NCBI RefSeq assembly: GCF_003233655.1 | Contig: NZ_CP029829.1 | Span: forward strand, 1,498,978 to 1,562,977 | Origin: Azospirillum ramasamyi | Lineage (GTDB): Bacteria; Pseudomonadota; Alphaproteobacteria; Azospirillales; Azospirillaceae | Reading direction: 5' to 3' | DNA length: 64,000 nucleotides | Shown: positions 18,454 to 28,431 of the stretch, one piece after another | Numbering within the stretch: position 1 is the first letter of the stretch | Layout: every line of letters begins with the position of its first letter | The notes under the pieces: generated by a model | Told to the model about the DNA's origin: nothing | The model's database searches: none | The model's input: the letters and a program-made list of their open reading frames with translations, nothing else | Translations under genes and position numbers: made by a program

Positions 18454-19845
18454 TTACTCGGCCGGAACCGACGTCCGCGCTGGAACCGGCGCGGCATCCG
18501 GCGGAGAAAGGCCATCGTCGGCGTCGTCGCCCGGCATTGTCCTGACCCGATGGGGAGCCGGCGGCATCCGCCCGGCATTCACAAGCGCACGGTCGCGGTT
18601 CACCTGCGGCAGATCCAGGCTGAGCTTCAGCTCGATGTTGCGCCAGATCTGGCGCAGGCGCTGGACATGCAGATCCTCGCCGATGGCCTGCACCACCGAG
18701 TCGAGGTTCTCCAGCGTGATGCCGCGGTCGGCCAGCAGCACCGCGCCATTGCCGTCCCTCTTGGGGCAGTTCAGCGCCTGGACCAGCCGGGGCCGCGATT
18801 CCGGCCGCATCGCAAAGCGCTCGACGTCGAAAATGGTCCGGACATTGATGACCCGCAACGCCTCGATCTGGTCGAGATCGAGCGCCAGGAGCAGTTGGGC
18901 CTGGGCAACCCAGTCCATCGTCTCGTAGATGCCATAGGGAGTTTCCACGAACAGCAGAATCGGGTTCGCGGTGGCGAGGTTCTGCACATCCTCGATCTCG
19001 AACTCGGCCAACCGGAACTTGATGGCCGAATCGATGCCCAGGATCATGTCGATCCGATATTCGCGGATGAAGTTCTGCGCACGCGGATCGATCCGCCGGA
19101 TCTGCAGCTGCGGCACCCGGCTCAGCAGCGTCTGCAGCCCAAGCTTCGGGAAGAAACCGATCAGGAAGGCCACGATCAACTCCGGCACCCGATCGGCGGT
19201 CGCCCCTTCCGGCAGTATCTTCGCCACGTCCATATAGCCGTGGTGCAGGGTCACCGAGGTGACGCAGGCCAGGATGATGTGGCCGGTCACCCGCAGGAAG
19301 GAGATCGGCGACAGGTCGTAGTTGGAGATGCGGCGGATCAGATAATCGATCGACCAGACATAGGCGCCGAAGAAGGTGAAGGACAGAACCGCCACGGTCT
19401 GGAGCTGGTATTTCACCATGTCGATCGACGTGACGCCGTCGACCCCGTACAGCGTCATCCCGCTGAACAGCGGTTGGAAGTGATCCAGGCGATCCTTGCT
19501 CAGCAGCATGCCGCTGGAGGTCAGAAAGCCGCTGAACGACACCATGATGAAGACAAGGACCGGAAAGAAATAGGCCCGCCACTCCGACGGCTGGGTGTTG
19601 TCCGGCCCATGCGGCAGGGCGCGGTACTTGTAGGCGGCGAACTCGAAGGACGGGATCAACTGGTCATGCTCGCGCCCCTCGATACGGAAGACCGATTCCA
19701 GATCGGCGATGATTTTCCGCCTGACATTCTTGATGTTGCTGCGTCCGATGAAGATCGTCAGCGGCAGGATGAAGGACAGGCCGAGCAGGCCGAGCGCGCT
19801 CAGCACGCGCAACTCGCCGACGATATGGATAGCTTGTTCGAACAT
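18454..19845 (-). CDS. Unrecognised polytopic membrane protein with HhH-like C-terminal region
   Basis: 463 aa from ATG 19843-19845, preceded by a G-rich stretch; an upstream ATG at 19902 is possible. Five hydrophobic helices are visible near residues 15-35, 90-115, 150-175, 185-215 and 235-255. The remainder is soluble and contains two similar segments, FRLAEFEIEDVQNLATANPILL and LLALDLDQIEALRVINVRTIFDV, that resemble helix-hairpin-helix repeats. A Pro/Ala tail ends it. I recognise no family and infer no function. It lies between the rpsM leader and a small TPR protein. Confidence 0.65.
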   Translation of the reverse strand: MFEQAIHIVGELRVLSALGLLGLSFILPLTIFIGRSNIKNVRRKIIADLESVFRIEGREHDQLIPSFEFAAYKYRALPHGPDNTQPSEWRAYFFPVLVFIMVSFSGFLTSSGMLLSKDRLDHFQPLFSGMTLYGVDGVTSIDMVKYQLQTVAVLSFTFFGAYVWSIDYLIRRISNYDLSPISFLRVTGHIILACVTSVTLHHGYMDVAKILPEGATADRVPELIVAFLIGFFPKLGLQTLLSRVPQLQIRRIDPRAQNFIREYRIDMILGIDSAIKFRLAEFEIEDVQNLATANPILLFVETPYGIYETMDWVAQAQLLLALDLDQIEALRVINVRTIFDVERFAMRPESRPRLVQALNCPKRDGNGAVLLADRGITLENLDSVVQAIGEDLHVQRLRQIWRNIELKLSLDLPQVNRDRALVNAGRMPPAPHRVRTMPGDDADDGLSPPDAAPVPARTSVPAE

Positions 19846-20019
19846 CCCACCCCCCGGCATCCGGCCCGCCCACGCCGGTCGAAGGCGTTCAGGCAGGACC
19901 ATGCGACCACCACTCGGTGTCGCCGCCGAAGGTTATACCTCCATCGAGGGCACCCTGGGAACGCATTGCCCGTAAAAATCGGCGGTAGCCAGTGATGGCC
20001 GCGGATTCCGCCGGCCGGC

Positions 20020-20577
20020 TTAGAGAGCGGTTCCCGTGGCGCGGTACCTGAGGGCGTCGGCCTGTGCCCTCACCCGGCCGAGATGCGGATTGAGCTTCAG
20101 CGCGGCATCGAAGGCGCGCAGCGCCGGTTTCTCGTCACCCAGCGCCAGATAGACCAGCCCCAATTCCACGAACGCCCCGAAATGGCGCGGCTCCAGCAAC
20201 AAGGCGTGGCGCAGGTCCGCCATGGCGGAGCGGTAGTCGCCCAGCATGTAGCGAGTCGCGGCACGCTTGTTCCAGCCTTCGGCATAGGAGGGGTCGCGGG
20301 CGACCACCGCGTCGAAGTACCGTAACGCCGACTCGTAATCGTCGCTGTTCAGGCTGAGCACGCCGGCGCGCATGTCGCGGACCATCGCCGGGTCGGGATG
20401 GTCGAGCCAGAAGTCCCAGATATGCTCCTCAACCGATTCGGCATAGGCCGCGTCGGTGGTGCTGTGCAGGGCTTGGAAAAGGCCGTCCAGACGCATATTC
20501 CCCTGCCCCGCCCCGGCCGGCACCCCGAGGGTCAGCAGCAAAAGCACAGTCAAGGAAAAGAAGCGTCGAATCGTCAT
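20020..20577 (-). CDS. Secreted TPR-repeat protein
   Basis: 185 aa from ATG 20575-20577. A signal peptide (MTIRRFFSLTVLLLLTLGVPAGAG) precedes three or so TPR units (RAGVLSLNSDDYESALRYFDAVVARDP, GWNKRAATRYMLGDYRSAMADLRHAL, ELGLVYLALGDEKPALRAFDAAL). It is probably periplasmic and acts as a protein-interaction scaffold. The partner is unknown. Confidence 0.75.
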   Translation of the reverse strand: MTIRRFFSLTVLLLLTLGVPAGAGQGNMRLDGLFQALHSTTDAAYAESVEEHIWDFWLDHPDPAMVRDMRAGVLSLNSDDYESALRYFDAVVARDPSYAEGWNKRAATRYMLGDYRSAMADLRHALLLEPRHFGAFVELGLVYLALGDEKPALRAFDAALKLNPHLGRVRAQADALRYRATGTAL

Positions 20578-20780
20578 GTACCAAATTTGGGCACGGATTC
20601 GACGCTCTGCCAACTATTTTTTGGTTGCAATTCGCTAAAGAATTGGTCAGAGGCGCTGACGCTCAACCCTACCGGCAGCCGTAACGCCACCGGACTATGA
20701 CCGACATGCCGTCCGCCGAGGCACCTGCCCCTTTGGTTGACTGCCGCGGTCATGCTCATAATCCATTCTTTAGAAGTCCG

Positions 20781-20821
20781 AAAAAGCCGAACGGCCGGCG
20801 GATTGCTCCGCCGGCCGTCGG
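20781..20821 (-). terminator. Terminator after the EF-G gene
   Basis: A 12-bp perfect stem (ACGGCCGGCGGA / TCCGCCGGCCGT) with a 4-nt loop is followed on the minus strand by TCGGCTTTTTC, 50 bp past the fusA stop. Confidence 0.9.
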
Positions 20822-20871
20822 TTTCACCGGATATCTCCCGATTGCCGTTCTCGATCGCTCGAGAAGGACGA

Positions 20872-23016
20872 TCAGGCAGCCTTGTTGCGGCCGGCCACGA
20901 TCTCGTCGGTGACGTTGCGCGGCACCGGCTCGTAGTGGCTGAACTCCATCGTGTAGGACGCACGGCCCGAGGTCATGCCGCGCAGCTGGCCGATGTAGCC
21001 GAACATCTCGTTCAGCGGGACGTTCGCCTCGACGGCGATGTTGGCGCCACGCTCCAGCTGGCCCAGCACCGTGCCACGGCGGCGGTTCACGTCGCCGATC
21101 ACGTCGCCCAGGTAATCCTCCGGCGTCACGACCTCGACCTTCATCACCGGCTCCAGCAGGATCGGCGCACCCTTCGGCATCGCCTCGCGGAAGCAGGCCT
21201 TGGCGGCGATTTCGAACGTCAGGGCGTTCGAGTCGACGTCGTGGTACTTGCCGTCCACCAGGCGGGCGCGGAAGTCCACAGTCGGATAGCCGGCGAGCAC
21301 GCCGTCTTCCTTCTGCATTTCCAGGCCCTTCTTGACCGACGGGACGTATTCGCGCGGAACCGTGCCGCCGACCGTCTCGTCCACGAACTCGAAGCCCGTG
21401 CCGCGCTCCAGCGGCTCGAAGATGATCTTGACTTCGGCGAACTGGCCCGAACCGCCGGTCTGCTTCTTGTGGGTGTAGGTGTACTCGACCGGCTTGGTGA
21501 TCGCTTCGCGGTAGGCGACCTGGGGCTTGCCCATGTTGCCTTCCACGCCGAACTCCGTGCGCATACGGTCCAGGGTCACTTCCAGGTGCAACTCGCCCAT
21601 GCCGCGCAGGATGGTCTGGCCGGTTTCACGGTCGGTCTCCAGGCGGAGCGACGGATCGGCGCGGACGAGCTTGCCCAGCGCGTTGGAGAACTTCTCCTGC
21701 TCGCCCTTCGTCTTCGGCTCGACCGAGACGCTGATGACAGGCTCGGGGAAGCGCATACGCTCCAGGATGACCGGGTGGGCGGCGTCGCACAGGGTGTCGC
21801 CCGTGTCGGTCTCGGTCAGCGAAACCAGCGCGAGAATGTCGCCGGCGCGCGCCTCTTCGATCGGGTTGGCTTCCTTCGCGAACATCTCGACCATGCGGCC
21901 GATCTTCTCGCGCTTGCCGCGGGTCGAGTTCAGGACCGACATGCCCTTCGTCAGCACGCCCGAGTAGACGCGGATGAAGGTCATCGAGCCGTAGGTGTCG
22001 TTGATCACCTTGAAGGCCAGCGCGGCGAACGGCGCCTCGTCCGAGCTGATACGCTCGCCGTTCGGGTTGCCGTCCTCGTCCACGGTCTTGATGGCCTCGA
22101 CGTCGACCGGCGACGGCAGGATGTCGACGACGGCGTCCAGAACCTGGGGCACGCCCTTGTTCTTGTAGGAGGAGCCGCACAGGACCGGAGTGAAGGCGCC
22201 GGCGATGGTGCCCTTGCGCAGGCAGGCGCGCAGCACGTCCGGCGACGGATCCTCACCCGAATCCAGGTAGGCTTCCATCGCGACTTCGTCCTGCTCCAGC
22301 GCGGTGTCGACGAGGTCGGCGCGCAGGGCACGGATGCTGGCGATGTTGTCCAGGTCTTCCTTGACGGTCAGGTTCAGCTTGGAGATCAGCTCGTCCTCGT
22401 TGACCTCCCAAACTTCCCACTTGGCGTCCTTGTCGTCGGAGAACCAGACATAGGCCTTCATCTCGACGAGGTCGACCATGCCGCGGAAGTTGTCTTCCGA
22501 GCCCAGCGGAACCTGGATGCACACCGGGCGGGCGCCCAGACGGTTGCGGATCATGTCCACGCAACGACGGAAGTTCGCGCCCGAACGGTCCATCTTGTTG
22601 ACGTAGCAGATGCGCGGAACGTTGTAGTTGTCGGCCAGACGCCAGTTGGTCTCCGACTGCGGCTCGACGCCGGCCACGCCGTCGAACACCACCACGGCGC
22701 CGTCGAGCACGCGGAGCGAGCGGTTCACCTCGATGGTGAAGTCGACGTGGCCCGGGGTGTCGATGACGTTGATCTTCTTGCCGCGCCAGAACACGGAGAC
22801 GGCGGCGGACTGAATGGTGATGCCGCGCTTCTGCTCCTGCTCCATGTAGTCGGTCGTGGTCGACGACTTCAGATCCTTGGTCGCGTGCACGTCGACGATC
22901 GTGTGCTTGCGGCCGGTGTAGTACAGAATACGCTCGGTGGTCGTCGTCTTGCCCGCGTCGACGTGGGCGATGATGCCGATGTTCCGAATGTCAGACAGTG
23001 GCGTTTGGCGCGGCAT
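20872..23016 (-). CDS. fusA: Elongation factor G (paralogue outside the str operon)
   Basis: 714 aa with the five-domain EF-G layout: G1 [16 protein letters not shown]2 region [11 protein letters not shown]3 [10 protein letters not shown]4 [10 protein letters not shown], domain IV tip region [13 protein letters not shown] and C-terminal GRASYTMEF. It translocates tRNA-mRNA on the ribosome. The switch I stretch between VDVH and YMEQEQ is about five residues longer than in E. coli EF-G and lacks the DGAAT motif. The gene stands alone, not with rpsL-rpsG-tuf, so it is probably a second copy. Whether it is the housekeeping EF-G cannot be decided here. Confidence 0.9.
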   Translation of the reverse strand: MPRQTPLSDIRNIGIIAHVDAGKTTTTERILYYTGRKHTIVDVHATKDLKSSTTTDYMEQEQKRGITIQSAAVSVFWRGKKINVIDTPGHVDFTIEVNRSLRVLDGAVVVFDGVAGVEPQSETNWRLADNYNVPRICYVNKMDRSGANFRRCVDMIRNRLGARPVCIQVPLGSEDNFRGMVDLVEMKAYVWFSDDKDAKWEVWEVNEDELISKLNLTVKEDLDNIASIRALRADLVDTALEQDEVAMEAYLDSGEDPSPDVLRACLRKGTIAGAFTPVLCGSSYKNKGVPQVLDAVVDILPSPVDVEAIKTVDEDGNPNGERISSDEAPFAALAFKVINDTYGSMTFIRVYSGVLTKGMSVLNSTRGKREKIGRMVEMFAKEANPIEEARAGDILALVSLTETDTGDTLCDAAHPVILERMRFPEPVISVSVEPKTKGEQEKFSNALGKLVRADPSLRLETDRETGQTILRGMGELHLEVTLDRMRTEFGVEGNMGKPQVAYREAITKPVEYTYTHKKQTGGSGQFAEVKIIFEPLERGTGFEFVDETVGGTVPREYVPSVKKGLEMQKEDGVLAGYPTVDFRARLVDGKYHDVDSNALTFEIAAKACFREAMPKGAPILLEPVMKVEVVTPEDYLGDVIGDVNRRRGTVLGQLERGANIAVEANVPLNEMFGYIGQLRGMTSGRASYTMEFSHYEPVPRNVTDEIVAGRNKAA

Positions 23017-23244
23017 GTTGCGGTTCCATTGCAGTAACGCGACAACCGAAGCGCGACCGTCAGGGTCGTCCGCTTCGGCGGCAGAGGTTGGTCGGGGTTT
23101 TACGGGCGATCTGTTAAGGCGTCATTAACATTCCGTAAACCGACAGGCAATTTGTCGGAATATTGAAGCGCGCGGCCCTCACAGCGTTCGGGCCACGCCG
23201 GCACACCCCAACCGAGGCTGCCGGGTCGCCCCGTTTCCGCCGCC

Positions 23245-23592
23245 TTATTTAGCGGCGGTGACCTGAATTTCAACGAGATACTCCGGGGCCGCCAGCTTGG
23301 CTTCCACCGTGGCACGAGCCGGCGGATTGGCCGGATCGACCCAGGCGTCCCATGCCTTGTTCATCTCGCCGAAGCTGGCGATGTCCGCCAGATAGATGGT
23401 GGCCGACAGCAGCTTGCTCTTGTCGCTGCCCGCTTCCGCCAGCAGGGCGTCGATCTGGGCCAGAATCTGGACGGTCTGACGTTCGACGTCGGGCGTCGGC
23501 TGGTCGGCGACCTGACCGGCGAGATAGACCGTGTCCTTATGGACGACCATCTGGCTCATGCGCGGTCCGGTGTGGAAGCGCTGGATCGACAT
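23245..23592 (-). CDS. RidA family protein
   Basis: 115 aa, the typical length of the YjgF/YER057c/UK114 family. Visible are RMSQMVVHKDTVYLAGQVAD, ALLAEAGSDKSKLLSATIYLAD and the C-terminal PPARATVEAKLAAPEYLVEIQVTA, including the Arg and Glu used to bind ketoacid/enamine ligands. RidA proteins deaminate reactive enamines and imines made by PLP enzymes. The GQVAD form resembles the YoaB-like subgroup. Confidence 0.92.
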   Translation of the reverse strand: MSIQRFHTGPRMSQMVVHKDTVYLAGQVADQPTPDVERQTVQILAQIDALLAEAGSDKSKLLSATIYLADIASFGEMNKAWDAWVDPANPPARATVEAKLAAPEYLVEIQVTAAK

Positions 23593-23688
23593 GACGAAAA
23601 GACTCCGGGTTCCGGGGGCTCGAATAAGACGCGCGTACGTCTATGCCATTCAGAGCCGCGCGCGAAGAAAAAAATGCGCCTCATCCGC

Positions 23689-24432
23689 TCAGGGCTGCCC
23701 CGCAGCGGTATCCTTCGCCAAAAGTGCGGCAAACCGGCCGGCGGCGACCGCGAAATTACGCACGGCCGGGGTATTGCCGGCGGCGACGCCGACTCCGGCG
23801 ACCGCCCAGCCGCCTCCCCCCGACCGCACCAGCAGCGGCCCGCCGCTGGTTCCGCGGGTGGCGTCGCAATCATGCACCAGCAGCCCGGCCCTCTCCCCCA
23901 GCATCCGGCAGTCGCGGTCGGCCATCAGGATCTGCGCCCGGTCCTGGCTGTAGCCGCCGAGCATCAGCGGCGTCCCGGCCGGCAGCGGCGCCGTGCTGAC
24001 CGGGAGCGGCGGCACCGACTCCGGCGCAGGCTGCGCCAGGGTCAGCACCGCCCAGTCGGCCGACACCAGCGGATTCGGCGCGGCGGGATCATAGGCAGGG
24101 TCGGTCACGACGCCGGCCACCGTGACGTGCCGGGTGAACTCCCCCCGGTCATAGCCGAACAGGACATGCAGCGAGGAGGCCTGCAGGAAGCGCCGCGTCC
24201 GCGGGTTGAACAGGCAATGGGCGGCGGTCACCACCGTGCGCGGCCCGACCAGCGCCCCGGTGCAGCGGCCGGCCAGATTGGTCTGCACCCGAACGACGCT
24301 GCGCCACGGATCCGCCGACGCATCCACCGGCACCCGCCGGTCCGCCTGCCCGACGCCGGGCAGCAACGGCCGCTCCGCGCGGGCCCCAGGCACGCCGGCC
24401 AGCATCACGAGCGCAAGCGCTGCTGTGACCAT
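23689..24432 (-). CDS. Secreted trypsin-like serine protease
   Basis: 247 aa from ATG 24430-24432. A signal peptide (ALALVMLAGVPGARA) is followed by a chymotrypsin-fold domain. The catalytic His is in VVTAAHCLF, Asp in VSADWAVLTL, and Ser in DATRGTSGGPLL. Extra Cys pairs (RDCRMLG, VHDCDA) could form disulfides. It is likely periplasmic or secreted. It is divergent from topB, with a 75-bp gap that must hold both promoters. Confidence 0.85.
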   Translation of the reverse strand: MVTAALALVMLAGVPGARAERPLLPGVGQADRRVPVDASADPWRSVVRVQTNLAGRCTGALVGPRTVVTAAHCLFNPRTRRFLQASSLHVLFGYDRGEFTRHVTVAGVVTDPAYDPAAPNPLVSADWAVLTLAQPAPESVPPLPVSTAPLPAGTPLMLGGYSQDRAQILMADRDCRMLGERAGLLVHDCDATRGTSGGPLLVRSGGGGWAVAGVGVAAGNTPAVRNFAVAAGRFAALLAKDTAAGQP

Positions 24433-24507
24433 ACGGCCAAGGCCGAGGTGGCGCCGGCCGCGCGCATGTTCTTGCTCCGTTTCCCTCAATCCCGTATTCT
24501 CCCGCAC

Positions 24508-26784
24508 ATGGCGACGCTGATCATCACCGAGAAATCCAGCCAGGCGAAGGACCTGCGCGCGGCCCTGGGCGACCGTTACGGCCGCATCCTGCCGGCCGAG
24601 GGGCATCTGTTGCGGCTTGCCGAACCGGACGAGGTCGATCCCGCCTGGAAGCGCTGGTCGCCGACCCTGCTGAAGCCGGACGGGCTCTACCCCACCCGCC
24701 CCGACCAGGGCGGCAACAAGGCGGCGAAGCTGCAGGCCATCACCGCCGCGCTGCGCGCCTGCGACGACGTCATCCTCGCCACCGACTGCGACCGCGAAGG
24801 CCAGCTGATCGGGCAGGAGATCCTGGAGCATGTCGGCTATCGCGGCAAGGTGCGGCGCGCGCTTTTCACAGCACAGGACCCGAAGACCCTGCGCGACGCC
24901 TTCGCCGCGCTGAAGCCCAACGACAGCATGCGCCCGCTCTACGAGGCGGCGGTGGCGCGCCAGCAGGCCGACCAGATCTACAACCTGTCATTGACCCGCA
25001 CGGCGACCAAAACCCTGCTGGCGCCCGGCACCCGCGGCGTCATCGGCATCGGCCGGGTGAAGACCCCGACGCTGGCCATCGTCTGCCTGCGCGAACTGGA
25101 GATCCGCAACTTCAGGCCGGAGGATTATTACGAGGTCGTGGCGACCGCCACCGTGGCGGAGGGCAGCTTCCAGATGCGCCACGCCCCGGCGCCCAAGGAC
25201 CGCATCAAGAACCGGGCGGCGGCCGACGCCATCGCCCGCGCCGCCGACAATCACCGCGGCCCGCTGACGGTGACGGTGGAGGAGAAGCGGCAGGCGCCGC
25301 CGAAGCTGTACGACCTGCCCTCGCTGCAGAAGACCTGCGGACAGCGTTGGGGCTGGACCGCCGACCGCACCCTGGCGGTGGCGCAGGAGTTGTATGACGG
25401 CGACGGCAAGAAGCTGATCACCTACCCGCGCGCCGAGGCGCGGTACCTGTCGGAAAACCAGATCGCCGACGTGCCGGCCATCGTCGGCGCGCTGACCCGG
25501 CTGCGCGGCTTCGCCCATCTCGACGATCACATGGATATTCGGCGGCCGGTGATCCGCAAGGGCAAGTCCGGGCATTTCTGCGACAAGGCGCTGGAGGGCC
25601 TCTCGCACCATGCGGTGATCCCCAACGTCAATGTGCTGGACGATCTGGAGTCGCGGCTGGTCCGGCTGACCGACGATGAGAAGCGGCTCTATGCGCTGGT
25701 CTGCCGGTCCTACCTCGCCGCGGTGATGCCGGACTACGAGTATCGCCAGACCAGCGTGACCATGCCGGTTCCGGTGCCGACGCCCGATGGGACCAGGCCG
25801 GTCGCCTTCCGCGCCGTCGGCCGCATCCCGCTGAAGCTGGGCTGGAAGGCGGCTTTCGGCTCCGCCGAGACCGACGACCGCTCCGGCGGCAAGCAGGAGG
25901 AGGAGGCCGAGCAGACCCTGCCGCCGCTGACCGACGGCGAGCCGGCGACGCTGAGCGACCCCAAGGTGGAGGCCAAGCGTACCCAGGCGCCGCCACGCTA
26001 CAACGAAGGCACGCTGGTGGACGCCATGCAGAACGCCTGGCGGTTCGTCGGGGATCCGCCGCTGCGCGACCGGCTGAAGGAAGCCAGGGGAATCGGCACC
26101 CCGGCCACCCGCGCCGAGGTCATCAAGGGATTGCGAAAGCAGAACCTTCTGGGGGCGGACGGCAAGTGGCTGGTCCCGACACCGGCCGGCCTGCACCTGT
26201 TCGAGACGCTGCGCGCCACCGCGCCGACACTGGTGGATCCCGGCACCACCGCGCTGTGGGAGATGAAGCTGGACGAGGTGGTCACCGGCCGCGCCGATTT
26301 CCGCCGCGTGATCGACGCCATCGCGACGGAAGCGGAGCGGCTGATCGGTGCGCTGGTCGGGCAGCGCGGCACGACGCTGGACCTCGGCCTGCCCGCCCCC
26401 AAGGCACGCTTCGCCCGCCGGGCCACGGGCGGACGCAGGAGCACCGCCGCCGAGGACGGTGCGGCCAAGCCGACGCGCCGACGGCCCCGCAAGGCCGCAT
26501 CCCCTGCCGCCGAAGGCGAGACGGCGGCACCGAAGCCGCGCCGTGCCCGCAAGACCAAGGCCGCCGCGCCGGCAGCACCGGCGAGCGTGCAGGCGGATGG
26601 CGCACAGCCTTCCGCACCAGCCGCCGGTTCGGCGCCGACGAACGGGCATCGCCGCCGCGAACCGACGGAGCGCATGGTTGCCTTCGCCCGCAGTCTGGCG
26701 GAGCGCAAGGGCATCGCCCTGCCCGACCCATGCCTGCGCGATTTCGATCAGTGCCGCAGCTTCCTGGATCAACACGCACGCTGA
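24508..26784 (+). CDS. topB: DNA topoisomerase III-like type IA topoisomerase
   Basis: 758 aa from ATG 24508 (MATLIITEKSSQAKDL, TOPRIM domain, with DCDREGQLIGQEIL). The active-site Tyr lies in KLITYPRAEARYL. This reads YPRAE where most TopB have YPRTD, a variant I associate with plasmid-type TopB. Further conserved blocks are ARQQADQIYNLSLTR and GIGTPATRAEVIKGL. No zinc fingers are seen; the C-terminus has a Lys/Ala/Pro-rich linker and a short domain ERMVAFARSLAERKGIALP. It relaxes and decatenates DNA. Confidence 0.93.
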   Translation: MATLIITEKSSQAKDLRAALGDRYGRILPAEGHLLRLAEPDEVDPAWKRWSPTLLKPDGLYPTRPDQGGNKAAKLQAITAALRACDDVILATDCDREGQLIGQEILEHVGYRGKVRRALFTAQDPKTLRDAFAALKPNDSMRPLYEAAVARQQADQIYNLSLTRTATKTLLAPGTRGVIGIGRVKTPTLAIVCLRELEIRNFRPEDYYEVVATATVAEGSFQMRHAPAPKDRIKNRAAADAIARAADNHRGPLTVTVEEKRQAPPKLYDLPSLQKTCGQRWGWTADRTLAVAQELYDGDGKKLITYPRAEARYLSENQIADVPAIVGALTRLRGFAHLDDHMDIRRPVIRKGKSGHFCDKALEGLSHHAVIPNVNVLDDLESRLVRLTDDEKRLYALVCRSYLAAVMPDYEYRQTSVTMPVPVPTPDGTRPVAFRAVGRIPLKLGWKAAFGSAETDDRSGGKQEEEAEQTLPPLTDGEPATLSDPKVEAKRTQAPPRYNEGTLVDAMQNAWRFVGDPPLRDRLKEARGIGTPATRAEVIKGLRKQNLLGADGKWLVPTPAGLHLFETLRATAPTLVDPGTTALWEMKLDEVVTGRADFRRVIDAIATEAERLIGALVGQRGTTLDLGLPAPKARFARRATGGRRSTAAEDGAAKPTRRRPRKAASPAAEGETAAPKPRRARKTKAAAPAAPASVQADGAQPSAPAAGSAPTNGHRRREPTERMVAFARSLAERKGIALPDPCLRDFDQCRSFLDQHAR

Positions 26785-26795
26785 ACCACTGGGGG

Positions 26796-27679
26796 TTGCC
26801 ACACGACGGCCGCACCGCCGGTTGCGGCGGCGCGCCGGGCACGCAGTTCCTGTCCAGCAGCAAGGTGCTGTGGGTCGGCACCTGGGTGCCGATGACGGTC
26901 ACTCTGCACGACCGCGCCAAGACTCCGGTGGCGACCTCGGACGTCCTCGTGCTGGGCGTGGAAAAGGCCGGACGTTGCGACAGCTACCAGACCGACCAGA
27001 AGATCTGTCCCGGCCTGCCGGCGCCGGAAAAGCCCGTGCTCCATATGGGCGTCGGGTTCGGGCAGGAGGCGGATTCCAGCCGCAGGGCACGCCGGACAAG
27101 AACGTCCTGCTGAACCTGCGCAGCGTGAACGGCCAGCCGGTCGCGCCGGGCACGCTGAACACGGGCTACATCATCGGCCGCCAGGGCATCCAGGTCGGGC
27201 TGACCGCCGCCAACACTGCGGGCTTCCGCTTTGCCAAGCTGCAGCCCTATCAGCAGCATCCCGGCGACTGGATGATGCCGCGCGGCTGCATCACGGTGAA
27301 CCCCGACCGGAACCGCGATGCCGAGGGCCCGATCTGCACCCCGGCGAACATCCTGGTCGATACCGGCATCCCGCAGAGCTACATGACGCTGCCGCCCGAT
27401 ATCAGGTTCGGCACGGTGCAGCAGCCGGACAAGAGCGCACCGGACAGGTCGGTCGCCGTGCATATTCCCGATGCCGTCACCCCCATCGCCACCGATGCCT
27501 TCATCGTCGGCGACCGCGCGCCAAACGAGCCGGAGCAGGTGATCCCCTGGAGCACCGGCAAGCGCCCGCCCTTCATCAACACCGGCCGCCATTTCCTGCG
27601 CCAGTACCAGTTCCTGTATGACGCGGCCCAGGGCTATGTCGGCATGAAGGAGCAGCCGAACCCCTGCGGCGAAGAGTGA
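26796..27679 (+). pseudogene. Frameshifted, 5'-truncated retropepsin-like protein
   Basis: Two adjoining frames read as one protein: the first ends GVGFGQEAD at about 27073, the second resumes FQPQGTPDKNVLLNL. A missing T in GGATTCC (about 27073-27076) accounts for the break. The second frame contains VDTGIPQSYMTLP, like the DTG loop of pepsin-type aspartic proteases, but the N-terminal half that would carry the first DTG-type loop is absent and the reading frame runs straight into topB. The annotated start is only the first TTG after topB. It is either a sequencing slip plus a missing 5' part, or a true pseudogene. Confidence 0.6.
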
Positions 27680-27731
27680 TCGGCATCAGGGCGCCACCCC
27701 GGCGCCCTGCACCTCGCGCCCCGCGGGCATG

Positions 27732-27753
27732 AAAAAAGCCCCGGATCGGGGCC
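27732..27753 (-). terminator. Terminator downstream of tRNA-Val
   Basis: GCCCCGGATCGGGGC stem on the minus strand is followed by TTTTTT, 25 bp past the tRNA 3' end. Confidence 0.85.
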
Positions 27754-27777
27754 TGATGGCGGAAGCGCGGATGGGGA

Positions 27778-27852
27778 TGGTGGGCGATGAGGGGATCGAA
27801 CCCCCGACATTCTCGGTGTAAACGAGACGCTCTACCGCTGAGCTAATCGCCC
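27778..27852 (-). tRNA. tRNA-Val (anticodon TAC)
   Basis: The minus strand folds as a cloverleaf: acceptor GGGCGAT / ATCGCCC, D arm TAGCTCAGCGGTAGAGC, anticodon stem CTCG/CGAG with loop TTTACAC, and T arm GGGGGTTCGATCCCC. Anticodon TAC reads GTA and related Val codons. The CCA end is encoded (27778-27780). Confidence 0.97.
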
Positions 27853-27885
27853 GAAGCCTGAAAAAGGCTTTGCTTTCAAATACAA

Positions 27886-27911
27886 GCCGGCCGGGTGGTT
27901 GCCCGGCCGGC
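27886..27911 (-). terminator. Hairpin after hupB
   Basis: GCCGGCCGGG and CCCGGCCGGC form a 10-bp perfect stem with a 5-6 nt loop 51 bp past the hupB stop. The T-run after it is weak, so it may end hupB transcripts inefficiently or protect their 3' end. Confidence 0.6.
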
Positions 27912-27961
27912 CGCACTATGCCCTGAATGGGACGGAAACTTCAAGCCCGTCCGGCCGAACC

Positions 27962-28234
27962 TCAGTTCAGCGCGTCCTTGAGGGTCTTGCCGGCCTTGAA
28001 CTTCGGCTGCTTGGACGCCGGAATGTCGATCTTCTCACCCGTGCGCGGGTTGCGGCCTTCCGTCGCGGCGCGCTCGGCCACCGCGAAGGTGCCGAAGCCG
28101 ACCAGACGGACCTCATCGCCATTCTTCAAGGATTCGGCGATGCTGTCGAACACGGCGTCGACGGCCTTCGTGGCGTCGGTCTTGGACAAACCGGACGCTT
28201 CGGCAACATGCGCCACGAGATCGTTCTTGTTCAC
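27962..28234 (-). CDS. hupB: DNA-binding protein HU
   Basis: 90 aa, the HU length. It begins [30 protein letters not shown] and has the DNA-binding arm [42 protein letters not shown]. It bends and compacts DNA as a dimer. Its place after lon follows the tig-clpP-clpX-lon-hupB order. Confidence 0.98.
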   Translation of the reverse strand: MNKNDLVAHVAEASGLSKTDATKAVDAVFDSIAESLKNGDEVRLVGFGTFAVAERAATEGRNPRTGEKIDIPASKQPKFKAGKTLKDALN

Positions 28235-28431
28235 GCAATCCCCCTTCCAAATTCAGCAAATACTGAAAGACAAAAGCCGCCCCAGGACTTTTTGTCCACG
28301 ACTTATTGGAAGCAAAGGATAAGCACAGCGTTTGCCGCCCGTCAATTCCCGACGGGCGGCATAACTCATCATGTTCCAAAAGCCGCGCGCCCGGTGGCGG
28401 CCACGATCGGATCGTAACCGCGGGCCCCGGT

